Source: Halocaridina rubra (taxonomy: Eukaryota > Arthropoda > Malacostraca > Decapoda > Atyidae). Taken from it: 64,000 nt of DNA. The first letter of the stretch is position 1, and every line of letters starts with the position of its first letter. Position numbers and translations under genes: made by a program. The stretch lies in assembly GCA_037179515.1 (NCBI GenBank), contig JAXCGZ010001888.1, positions 313,501 to 377,500 on the forward strand, read 5' to 3'. Under the pieces are notes generated by a model, which saw only the letters and a program-made list of their open reading frames with translations, ran no database searches and had not been told where the DNA came from. Of this stretch, positions 54,490 through 64,000 are shown one piece after another.

Positions 54490-55230
54490 CCTGGTACACA
54501 ATGGAGAGTTTCAATGTCTATGGGATTCGATCTGAGAAAGATTGGGACAACATGGTGACTTACAGGTACAGTGCTGCCCACGCTTTGTTAGCTGCCAAAC
54601 GTTGTACTAGGTGCATTCATCACTGTGCAGAAAGTTTGAATTTTCTGCAATGCGATATTGTAATTTTTTTTTCGGCGGACTTTGTTCATATCTGGGAATG
54701 TTTGTAACTCGATTACATGCATGTGTCATCCAGGCAACCACGTTTCCTGCTCACCAGCTCTCAGTTCTGCAGTGGTGCCCATGCCGTGAAGTTTATATGT
54801 GATCTATTCATAGTTCTTGCTTTAATTTCCATTGTTTTGTCTTTAAGCTAGCCCTTATTATTGCTCCTAAGAAAGTTAAATGCGTTAGTGACAGTGGCGT
54901 CAGACACCCTAGACGAAGAACAGTGGAAGTGAAGAAAGAAATAAGGGGACTCTCCTTCTAAAAATCAGTCCCCTCCTCCTCCACCTTCATCCATGTATGC
55001 TAGCATCAGTCATCCACAAATATAAATACAGTACTGTTTACTACCCACATTATTTATTTCTTACCTGTTTGTCATTAGTGGGAGAATGAGACAATTTTTT
55101 CTAAGCATTGGACTTTGCTATTTTATACTGGGTATCAACTAGTGTATATTGTACACCTGAATATGTACATGTTTTACTTCAGTAGAGTAGAATTCCTCTC
55201 TATTATTAATGTAATTTTCCTTTTACAGAT
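54490..55230 (+). mobile_element. Possible internally deleted Tigger-like element with N-terminal remnant
   Basis: At 54861-54950 the plus strand encodes IAPKKVKCVSDSGVRHPRRR and TVEVKKEI, resembling the N-terminus of another Tigger-type transposase. It is followed at once by non-coding sequence. Upstream and downstream sequence is unassigned. Element ends were not identified. Confidence 0.42.
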
Positions 55231-55239
55231 GAAATGCAT

Positions 55240-55798
55240 ATAACCCGTATTATATTTCATAATCAAATAAGCACATTACATATGTGAAACCATGAATCAT
55301 TTTTTACCCCGATTGGGACTTGAACCTAGGACTTATAATTACTAAGTCAAGGCACTACCAACTACACCACAGAAGGTTAAAGGAAACAGACCTTATAGCT
55401 TATATCTGCTATACTTAGGAATGAACGCATTCTATCTGCTTGCCACTATGTTCATATTACAGATTCCCCAACCTCACTCGTGGCATCATTTTCGCATTAA
55501 ATTCAACTCCAAATCTCATGCGGGCCCAGCAATAACCAAATAAGCACATTACATATGTGAATACATGAATCATTTTTTACTCCGACCGGGACTCAAACCT
55601 AGGACTTATAAGTACTAAGTCAAGGCGCTACCAACTACACCACAGAAGGTTAAAGAGGAATCAGACCTTATAGCTTATATCTGCCATACTTAGGAATGAA
55701 TGCATTCTATCTGAATGCCACTAGGTTCTTATTACAGATTCCCCAACCTCACTCCTAAGTTCAAGTCCCGGTCTGGGTAAAAAATGATTCATTATATT
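55240..55798 (-). mobile_element. tRNA-like repeat, tandem dimer of about 273 bp
   Basis: Two units each carry an antisense tRNA-like head (A box TGGTGTAGTTGG, B box GGTTCAAGTCC at 55308-55380, with GGTTTGAGTCC in the second at 55587-55655). Each also has a body with AAATAAGCACATTACATATG. A third, partial B-box segment at 55754-55792 is in the opposite orientation. It is the same unit as at 13595-13960. Confidence 0.75.
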
Positions 55799-55966
55799 TC
55801 ATGTTTATACTGACTAAAAATATTTTAATAAAAATATTTATTGTGACTAGGAACATGTTATTTGAATTTGCATGCTTTTCAATTGGAAAATTGAATCCAA
55901 CCCACGAACAAACCAACCAAGTAACAGGTTTTAGGAATGGATTAAATTCATGGGTTGGAGTCACTA

Positions 55967-56076
<110 letters not shown>

Positions 56077-56199
56077 TGTTCCTTCGATTATCGCGATGGT
56101 TTGGTTCCGGGACCCGGCGCGAGACAGGAAAATCGCGAAGTAGGATCAGCCTATATGTACATAGATATTTTAATTTATTTTTACGTTTACACTGTATAA

Positions 56200-57190
56200 A
56201 CCCTCCCTGTACTGTTAACAAACCACCCTTTACTTCATAAATAACAGCATGCAACGTAAATTTATGTGAAAGTGATAGATAAAATTACGGTGAATGAAGT
56301 GGTAATTACATCACATACTCATGTACATAGGTATTTTACAATTATTTTTACATTTACGTACTGTATAAACCCTACCTGCACTGTTAAAAAACACCCTTTG
56401 CATTATAAATAACAGCAAGCAACGTAAATTTTTATGAAAGTGATAGGAAAACTTACCGTGAATGAGGTGATGATGACGTGACATACTCATATACATAGGT
56501 ATTTTACAATTATTTTTACGTTTTCGTACTGTATAAACCCTCCCTGCTCAGTTAAAAAAACACCCTTTGCTTTATAAATAACAGCATGACATACTCATGT
56601 ACATAGGTATTTTACAATTATTTTTACGTTTACGTACTGTATAAACCCTTCCTGCACTGTTAAAAAAACGCCCTTTACATTATAAATAACAGAATGCAAC
56701 GTAAATTTACATGAAAGTGATAGATAAAATTACGGTGAATGAAGTGGTAATTACATGACATACTCATGTACATAGGTATTTTACAATTATTTTTACATTT
56801 ACGTACTGTATAAACCCTCCCTGCACTGTTAAGAAAACACCCTTTACATTATAAATAACAGCATGCAACGTAAATTTACATGAAAGTGATAGATAAAATT
56901 AGGGTGAATGAAGTGGTAATTACATGACATACTCATGTACATAGGTATTTTACAATTATTTTTACGTTTACATACTGTATAAACCCTCCCTGCACTGTTA
57001 AAAAAACACCCTTTACATTATAAATAACAGCATGCAACGTAAATTTACATGAAAGTGATAGATAAAATTAGGGTGAATGAAGTGGTAATTACAGGACATA
57101 CTCATGTACATAGGTATTTTACAATTATTATAAATAACAGCATGCAACGTAAATCTACATGTACGTAATAGGTAAACTTACAGTGAATGA
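56200..57190. repeat. T2b left-end tandem array, about six units of 105-170 bp
   Basis: ACATACTCATGTACATAGGT recurs near 56312, 56482 (CATATACATAGG), 56588, 56758, 56928 and 57098. Each unit also has AACCCTCCCTGCACTGTTAA (with variants) and GCATGCAACGTAAATTTA. One unit is short (about 105 bp). Confidence 0.92.
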
Positions 57191-57246
57191 GGTGATGATG
57201 CTCTTTATTGTCCCCGGAGGAAATTATTTCGCAGCCAATAAAAGCT

Positions 57247-59021
57247 TTACGGCTGCTTTTTGGGGGAGAAGAACATGGTGATGGGGAGTTGCTGTCGCTG
57301 TTTCTTCATTTGTTGCAAGTTGGTATGGTAAGGAATCATGGCACTGTCGAGAAAATTACAGAAGGTCACCGAACGAACCATATTATCGTCGTATTCCTGC
57401 GAGAGTTGTTGAGCTGCTTTCACATATTGATATATGGTTGCCAGACGTTTGAGTGTAAGGCCAGGTTCTTCAATTTCTTCGTGCGTTTCCTGAATTTCTT
57501 CCTCCTCTTCGCTCGCTGATTTCGTCATTTCTTCCAAGTCTTCATCACTCAAAGGCTGCGAGTGGCAGTCAATCAGTTCATTCACATCTTCGTCAGTCAT
57601 ATCTTTAATGCCTTCTCCTCCTAGCAATGCAGCCAACTTCACAGCTTTCGCAACTGCCGACTTCTGCACTTCATCAGGAGCAAATCCCTTGTAGTTGTGG
57701 ATGACTTCGGGCCACAATTTCCTCCAGCTGGCATTGATTGTGGCCGACTTCATCTCCTTGATTGCGTTTTGAATATTTTGTAGGCATGTGGCAATCGTGT
57801 AATTACGCCAGTATGTCTTCATTGAGAAGTCTTTGTCCGAATCGATGGATTCAACCAGGTTTGCCAGGGCATTTCGTGTGTAGAGGGCCTTGAACGCACA
57901 AATAGCGCCTTGATCCATAGGCTGAATCAGTGACGTCGTATTCGGTGGCAGGAACTCAACTTGAACACCATCATATTGGAGATTAGTTGCGTGGCCACCA
58001 GCATTATCCATCAAAAGAAGGACTTTAAATTCAAGGCCTTTTTCCGCAAGATAAAGTTTGACCTGAGGGATAAAGCATTGGTGAAACCAGTCCGATGTGA
58101 GGCTTTTCGTGATCCAGGCCTTAGGGTTATGCATCCAATACACTGGCAGCAGATTCTTATTCTTGTTCTTCAAACCCCTAGGGTTCTTTGACTTGTAGAT
58201 AAGCCCGGGCTTTAACATGAAGCCCACAGCATTCCTGCTCATGATGAAGGTAACGCGATCTTTGTGCACTTTAAATCCCGGGGCTTTAGCTTCTTCCTTG
58301 AACAGAAAAGTGCGAGATGGCATTCTCTTCCAAAATAAGCCAGTCTCATCCATGTTGAAGACTTGCTCAGGAACATATTCCCCTTCGGCAATAATTTTCT
58401 TGAAGTCGTTCTTCACGTAATTTTCTGCGGCAGCTGTATCTGCAGAGGCAGCTTTGCTATGCACTGAAACGTTTTTTAGGCCATAGCGTTTTTGAAATTT
58501 GAAGAACCATCCCTTGCTAGCAACGAACGGTTGTATCCTCGGTGGAGAATCGCTGGAGGGTCTTGGTTGTGGGTCGTCGATATCTTCTTCTCACCCCTCC
58601 TCCTCTCCACGGTGGCCACTGTCGTCGACGGGTTCGTATGTAGCAAATATATCGTACAGCTTCTTCGCCTTTGTTTGTATAATAATGGTGTCTAAGCTGA
58701 TGTTTTTCTTTCTGCAATCAGCAAAATCCACAGGGCCAAAGCAGCTTCCATCCGCACTACTGCCTTATTGCGGGATGTTACGACCCGCTTTGCTGATTTA
58801 TCAAAAGAAATGCTCGCTGTTTTCCTGATCTTTGCCTCGTCCTTTTTGATGTAGCGAACAGTAGATTCATTGAGGCCAAAATAGTGGCCGACATCCGTAA
58901 ACCTTTTTCCTTCTTTCAACATATCTAAGAGTTTCACTTTATCTACTATGGTTAACATTTTCCTTTGCCGCTTAGGCTGACTACCAGAAGCCTTAGAAGG
59001 TGAAGGACGTTTGGGAGGCAT
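57247..59021 (-). pseudogene. Tigger-like (DDE_1) transposase of T2b, nearly intact
   Basis: The start MPPKRPSPSKASGSQPKRQR (59021) is followed by the helix-turn-helix segment VKLLDMLKEGKRFTDVGHYF and GLNESTVRYIKKDEAKIR. Two small insertions break the frame, near 58725 (extra AA relative to T2a) and near 58590. From about 58560 the frame is open to the stop at 57247. Counting from Met at 58464, the catalytic triad is Asp39 (FNMDETG), Asp153 (LLLMDNAGGH) and Asp184 (IQPMDQG), a DD30D spacing as in Tigger/pogo. The acidic C-terminal tail ends ITMFFSPKKQP. About 590 residues are expected. It would excise and insert the element at TA sites. Confidence 0.9.
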
Positions 59022-59247
59022 TGCAAAGGTTAAATTACGCGTGAAACCATTATCACAAGCAAAACGTATTAATAAGCACAACGTGAACGGCGCACACGTG
59101 AGTTAGACTGAATGAGTGAGGCGGGATATTGGAAAATGGAGGGAAAAGCAAACTGCAATGAAAAAGCCAATCAGACCCTATGATACAGAACATACAGAAA
59201 AACAATTCTGTGATTCGTCGTCTCCCGACCTTTCAGCCAATAGCATT

Positions 59248-59960
59248 CCATGAACTATCTCACGTATAGGTGAGGGCCTTTTCGTTTTCTGAAACGCTGA
59301 TAACGGTATCGTATTTTACATGGTTCAGTTCTGTTAGTACTTTATGTTTTTTACTATTTTTTACTGTTTTATTATTCTTAAGCTAGGAAATACTTGTTTT
59401 ATCCATAAAATAATGAAAACTTTAATATTCACTAGGTCACGTAGGTGAGAGCCTTTGCGTTTTCCGAAACGTGATACCGGTATCGTATTTTTCATGGTGC
59501 AATACTGTTAGTACTGTATTTGTGATTTTTACTATTTTTTACTCTTTTATTATTCTTAAGCTAGGAAATACTTGTTTTATCAATAAAATAATGAAAATTT
59601 TTATATTCACTAGATCACGTAGGTGAGAGCCTTTGCGTGTTCCGAAACGCTGATACCGGTATCATATTTTACGTGGTGCAATACTGTTAGTATTTATGTT
59701 TTTTTTACTATTTTTTACTGTTTTATTATTCTTAGGCTAAGAAATACGTTTTTTTTATCAATAAAATCATGAAACTACTGGAAATTTTAATATACAGTAT
59801 ATATGCTAGATCACTTAGGTGCAACCCCAATACATTGTACGCTATCGGACACTATTTGACATGATGCAATACCCTGTACTGTGAGTTATATATCTAAATT
59901 TATGTTTTTTACTATTTTTTAGTTTTATTATTCGTAGGCTGGGAAATAATTTTTTTTTTA
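59248..59960. repeat. T2b right-end (5') tandem array, four units
   Basis: Units begin at TCACGTA(TA)GGTG near 59258 and 59438, TCACGTAGGTG at 59614 and TCACTTAGGTG at 59810. The order is A-A-A-B, unlike A-B-A-B in T2a. Perfect GATACCGGTATC palindromes lie at 59473-59484 and 59652-59663. Confidence 0.88.
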
Positions 59961-60144
59961 TCAATTAAATAATGAAATGTGGTTTTTTTTTCAATAAAAA
60001 AATGAAAATACTGAAAATTTTTATTTTTTCAATATTTTAATATTTTTGCATATACCCAAAAAATAAAATAATAATTTGCCAAAAAAAAAAACGTGGCACA
60101 GTGAAAACGGAAACCAAGAAACGTGATCCAGCGGGGGATCACTG

Positions 60145-60214
<70 letters not shown>
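60145..60214. repeat. (TA)n array joining T2b to a fold-back element
   Basis: About 65 bp of TA after TATG, ending at the fold-back terminal CAGTAATCCC. Confidence 0.96.
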
Positions 60215-60217
<3 letters not shown>

Positions 60218-60630
60218 TAATCCCTCGTTTATCGCGGGGATTCAGTTCCAGGACCAGCTGCGATAGGTGAAAAACCACGAAGTAGGAGCAACATATTAAA
60301 GAAGTAAATAAATAAAAAATAAAAATGAATGATTGTGACACCAGGACGGGCCAAAAAAAAAAATAAAATAAAACTGGCTTTATCGGGCCTGGGCATGAAG
60401 AATAAATAAAGAGAAACAGAGATGGAGAGTGTGATGACCTATCAGATGTGAAGGGATTATAAAAGATATGTAATGAATATCCAATTCTCTGCTGGGTTTT
60501 AATATACCTCTGCATTACTTTCATGATGTCTATTCCGAAAATTCTCCTTAGATATTATTATTATTATTATTATTATCATTATTATTATTATTATTGGCGA
60601 CAATAATTTTCCTTTGATGATGATGTGGAG

Positions 60631-60672
<42 letters not shown>

Positions 60673-60752
60673 ATTATTGCGAATTTGTCATTAAACCAGT
60701 ATTTTTACAATACATAATGTAGTTTTGGTTGAATGAACAAAGAGTTAATTAA

Positions 60753-60756
<4 letters not shown>
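60215..60756 (+). mobile_element. Fold-back element, left arm and part of centre
   Basis: The terminal CAGTAATCCCTCGTTTATCG is well conserved. The arm modules (GTGACACCAGGACGGGCC, AACAGAGATGGAGAGTGTGA, CTGCTGGGTTTTAATATACC, two (ATT)n tracts) follow. It ends with AGTTTTGGTTGAATGAACAA, as in the centre of the 36907-37953 copy. Confidence 0.88.

Positions 60757-60800
<44 letters not shown>
60757..60800. repeat. (CT)n microsatellite
   Basis: Twenty-two CT units between fold-back sequence and the LINE-A tail of A15. Confidence 0.97.
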
Positions 60801-60803
<3 letters not shown>

Positions 60804-61327
60804 TACCTAATTGTGTTTACGGGAAAGAGCCCAAAGCTCGTATCTTCCCGTCTCCTGATCGGTTCCATTTTAGACTTAGTGATACTTATCATACCTGTCC
60901 TTAAAACTATGGATTGAGATAGCATTAACTACCTCCTCGCTTAGCGAATTCCAATTATCAACTACTCTTACACTGAAAAAGTATTTCCTTACATCCTGCA
61001 AAGAAGTTTTCTTACGAAGCTTCAAACTATGACCTCTAGTTCTAGAGCCAGCCATATCAAAATATCGATCCCTATCCACTCTAGCATAACCATGAAGGAA
61101 TTTAAAGACTGTCACCATATCCCCCCTTACTCTTCTAGCTTCGAGTGATGGTAAGTCTAATTCCCTCAGCCTCTCATCATAAATGAGATTGCGTATTTCT
61201 GGCACCAGTTTCGTGGCATGTCTTTGAACTTTGTCAAGCTTAGCTATGTGCTTTTTCAAGTGCGGATTCCAAAAGGGGGCTGCATATTCGAGTTTTGGCC
61301 TCACATAGGTTACATAAATATTTCTGA
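60801..61327 (-). mobile_element. LINE-A copy A15, 3' fragment
   Basis: One tail unit and the ORF2 C-terminal domain, 142 codons open at 61304-60876 (RPKLEYAAPFWNPHLKKHIA ... DNWNSLSEEVVNAISIHSF). The 5' truncation at AATATTTCTGAA is followed directly by the tail of A16. Confidence 0.93.
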
Positions 61328-63564
61328 AGATTACCTATTGTGTTTACGGGAAAGAGCCCAAAGCTCGTATCTTCCCGTCTCCTGATCGGTTCCATTTTAA
61401 ACTTAGTGATACTTATCATACCTGTCCTTAAAACTATGGATTGAGATATCATTAACTACCTCCTCGCTTAGCGAATTCCAATTATCAACTACTCTTACAC
61501 TGAAAAAGTATTTCCTTACATCCTACAAAGAAGTTTTCTTACGAAGCTTCATAACCATGAAGGAATTTAAAGACTGTCCCCATATCCCCCCTCAATCTTC
61601 TAGCTTCGATGATATTTCGTATTTCTGGCACCAGTTTCGTGGCATGTCTTTGAACTTTTTCAAGCTTAGCTATGTGCTTTTTCAAGTGTGGATTCCAAAA
61701 GGGGGCTGCATATTCGAGTTTTGGCCTCACATAGGTTACATAAATATTTCTGAACATTTCCTTGTCCATGTGCCTGAAGGCTACCCTTACATTTGATAAG
61801 AAGGCATATGCTGCCCTTACTATGCCATTTATATGTATTTCTGTAGACAAATCTGCCAGTATGTTTACTCCTAGATCTCTCTCATTTTCTGTCTCTTGAA
61901 GTTGTACTCCAGCCACCGAGTAGTCAAGCTTGGGCCTTCTTGCACTTGTACTCATTCTCATTACCTTACATTTTGAAGTATTGAATTTCATTAGCCACTT
62001 TTCTGACCACTCATGCAGATTATTTAGATCCTCCTGAAGTTCTCTACCATTGTTCTCGTTTTTTACTTTCTTCGCAATCTTTGCATCGTCTGCAAACATA
62101 TTCATGAATGAATTTACAGACTCTGGTAGGTCATTTACATATACAAGGAACAAAAGTGACCCTAAAACTGAACCCTGTGGAACTCCACTACTAACTCTTC
62201 TCCATTCAGACACTGAGTGTCTTACTCTAACCCTCTGTTCCCTTCCTTCTAAGTAAGTTTTTATCCATTCCAATACATTTCCACTTATTCTAGCCATTGC
62301 TTGCAGCTTCCTAATAAGTCTCCCATGTGGAACAGTGTCAAACGCTTTCTGGAAGTCTAGGAATATGCAATCTGCCCAGCCCTCTCTTTCCTGTAAGATT
62401 TGGCTTACCTCATCATAAAATTCTAATAAGTTTGTTACTGTTGATCTACCCTCTCTGAAGCCATGTTGCCTCACTGACAAAAAGTTGAAGGATTCCAAGT
62501 GAAGAGAGATTTATTTCCTTATTAGTGTCTCCATAACTTTGCAAACTATGCTGGTCAAGGAAACTGGTCTATAGTTCAGAGCTGTATCCCTCCTTCCCTT
62601 TTTGAAGATAGGTATCACATTTGCTTGTTTCCAGCATCTTGGAATATCCCCTGACTCCAGTGACTTTTTAAATATGATACTTAGTGCCACTGATATTGAG
62701 TTTGCGCATTTTTTAAGCACATGAGGGGATATGTCATCAGGACCTGTAGCTTTATGAACATCTAAATCCATCAGCGCTTTGCATACCTCTGTGGCTGTAA
62801 GGTTGATGTTCTCTAATGCCGGCCCTTGAGCTTCTATCTCTGCAATCTGAGGGGGTGGGGTATTTTCTACTGTAAATAATGACTGAAACTCCTTGTTCAA
62901 TTCTTTGCAGATCTCTTCATCCGTCTCAGTGATGCTTCCATCCGCTCTCTTTAGCCTTAAAACCTGTTCTTTTACCTTCAGTTTTCCTCTGATAAAGCTG
63001 TGGAAAAGCTTGGGATTTTCTTTAGCCTTCCTGGTGATGTCCCTCTCATAGTCTCTCTGCTTCTCTCCTTTCACTTAGGTAGTCATTTCTTGCTCTTTTG
63101 TAGGTTTGCCAGGCATTTATGTTTTTTCTCCTCCTATACATTTTCCAGCATTTGTCTCTCCACTCCTTAGCTCTTTTACACCCATTATCGAACCATTTCT
63201 CTCTGGCATGAATTACACCTACTTTGGTGACAGGTATGCAGCAATCTACTATCTTCCCATATTTCTTACGAAAGATGTCATACATTTCTTGTACAGATTT
63301 GTTGTAAAATAAGGTTCTCCAGTCAATAACTGCAAAAAGCTCATTCATTTTGATGCAATCTCCTTTCGGATAGTTCCTCATGTCCTCAGTGCCTCTACTC
63401 TCAGGAAGAATATCTTTAATGATATACACCATCAACAACACACAGTGGTCACTCTTTCCAATTGGTGGTTCATACTCAATTTTTTCAATATCCAACACAT
63501 TATCTGTGAATACTAGATCAAGTAGTAATGGCTCATCCCCACCCCTGGCCCTCGTTGGTTCCAT
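61328..63564 (-). mobile_element. CR1-like LINE-A copy A16, 5' truncated in the endonuclease
   Basis: The tail GATTACCTATTGTG (one base shorter than consensus) is at 61328. Two deletions in the C-terminal domain at about 61551 and 61610 remove the RSRTRGHS and YDERLRELDLPSLE segments. RT is open at 62498-61539 (319 codons, FLDFQKAFDTVPHG, SGVPQGSVLGS, FADDAKIAKKV). The linker is at 63074-62511, and the endonuclease C-terminal part and linker at 63564-63046 (EPLLLDLVFTDN, GKSDHC). The 5' truncation falls at GGTTCCAT within MEPTRARGGDEP. Confidence 0.93.
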
Positions 63565-63790
63565 AATAAAATAAAACTGCCTTTATCGGGCATGGGCATG
63601 AAGAATAAATAAAGAGAAACAGAGATGGAGAGTGTAATGACCTATCAGATGTGAAGGGATTATAAAAGATGTGTAATGAATATCCAATTATCTGCTGGGT
63701 TTTAATATACCTCTGCATTACTTTCATGATGTCTATTCCAAAAATTCTCCTTAGATCTTATTAGTATTATTATTATTATTATCATTATTA
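63565..63790 (+). mobile_element. Fold-back element arm fragment, second copy
   Basis: AATAAAATAAAACTGCCTTT, GGCATGAAGAATAAATAAAG, CTGCTGGGTTTTAATATACC and AATTCTCCTTAGAT repeat 60362-60560 in the same orientation at about 95% identity. The (ATT)n part ends in (TG)n. Confidence 0.9.
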
Positions 63791-63812
63791 TTTGTGTGTG
63801 TGTGTGTGTGTG
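63751..63812. repeat. (ATT)n and (TG)n microsatellites
   Basis: Short ATT run then ten TG units. Confidence 0.95.
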
Positions 63813-64000
63813 CCAAACAGCAAACAAACTTTCGATATAATATCGTCAGGGAAATACAGTAGCGTGTAGAGAATATATATATTTCATGTGTTTCCCATGA
63901 ATACAGTATGATATACGTTTTCTTTGAAGGAATTGTATACGTTTTCTCTTTCTCTCAGCTGACATTATTTATGTTAAGATTTCGTGCAGATAGATAGAAT
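63813..64000. other. No recognisable feature
   Basis: AT-rich sequence with no clear gene or repeat. Confidence 0.6.

Noticed and set aside
56200..57190. CRISPR-like array
   Set aside because: The whole 105-170-bp unit is repeated, with no short repeats separating unique spacers. It lies inside a eukaryotic transposon.

Overview
This is a eukaryotic genomic window dominated by transposable elements and microsatellites. Very long (TA)n arrays, (AAT)n/(ATT)n tracts, several CR1-like LINE copies, Tigger/pogo DNA transposons, RTE-like LINE remains and tRNA-derived short repeats are all present. Gene density is very low: one partial host gene of three exons spans about 8.4 kb. This composition fits a decapod crustacean, perhaps penaeid-like. 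That placement is an inference from repeat content and not a species identification. There is no prokaryotic gene organisation, rRNA, CRISPR array or canonical tRNA gene.

Layout. 0-10 kb: a tandem duplication, then two Tigger-like copies (T1a, T1b) strung head to tail by (TA)n tracts. T1a carries a nested CR1-like LINE with an 8-bp target duplication. A long palindrome with a one-armed microsatellite expansion follows. 10-13.5 kb: an RTE-like LINE (minus strand) interrupted by a small CR1-like 3' piece. 13.5-19 kb: a tRNA-like dimer repeat, (AAT)n, a long decayed CR1-like copy (plus) and a tRNA-derived SINE. 19-23.3 kb: mostly unassigned sequence with old LINE fragments. 23.4-27.3 kb: the longest CR1-like copy, the only one with a complete-looking ORF1 N-terminus. 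28.2-36.6 kb: three host exons with matching splice phases, separated by a large intron full of LINE relics and one 262-bp intron. 36.9-45.4 kb: a fold-back element, a 342-bp Tigger MITE, a LINE tail and Tigger copy T2a with two nested CR1-like insertions. 45.6-52.8 kb: three CR1-like copies head to tail. 53-60.1 kb: Tigger relics, a tRNA-like dimer repeat and the structurally complete Tigger copy T2b. 60.2-64 kb: fold-back element pieces flanking two head-to-tail CR1-like copies.

How the parts relate. 'LINE-A' below is the CR1-like family (ORF1 coiled coil, then ORF2 with endonuclease and reverse transcriptase, then a 14-nt repeated tail ACAATTAGGTAATC). 'LINE-D' is a second non-LTR family ending in GTGTCACAC. 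'T1' and 'T2' are two Tigger-like families with DDD transposases and TA target sites. No transposase or ORF2 in the window is fully intact, although LINE-A at 41.5-44.4 kb is close. The most notable patterns are (i) every recognisable Tigger-type end abuts a (TA)n array, (ii) LINE-A copies sit at TCACA sites that match their own tail and form head-to-tail chains, (iii) T2 has different tandem arrays at its two ends and a matching internally deleted MITE, and (iv) an asymmetric palindrome suggests microsatellite growth after the palindrome formed.
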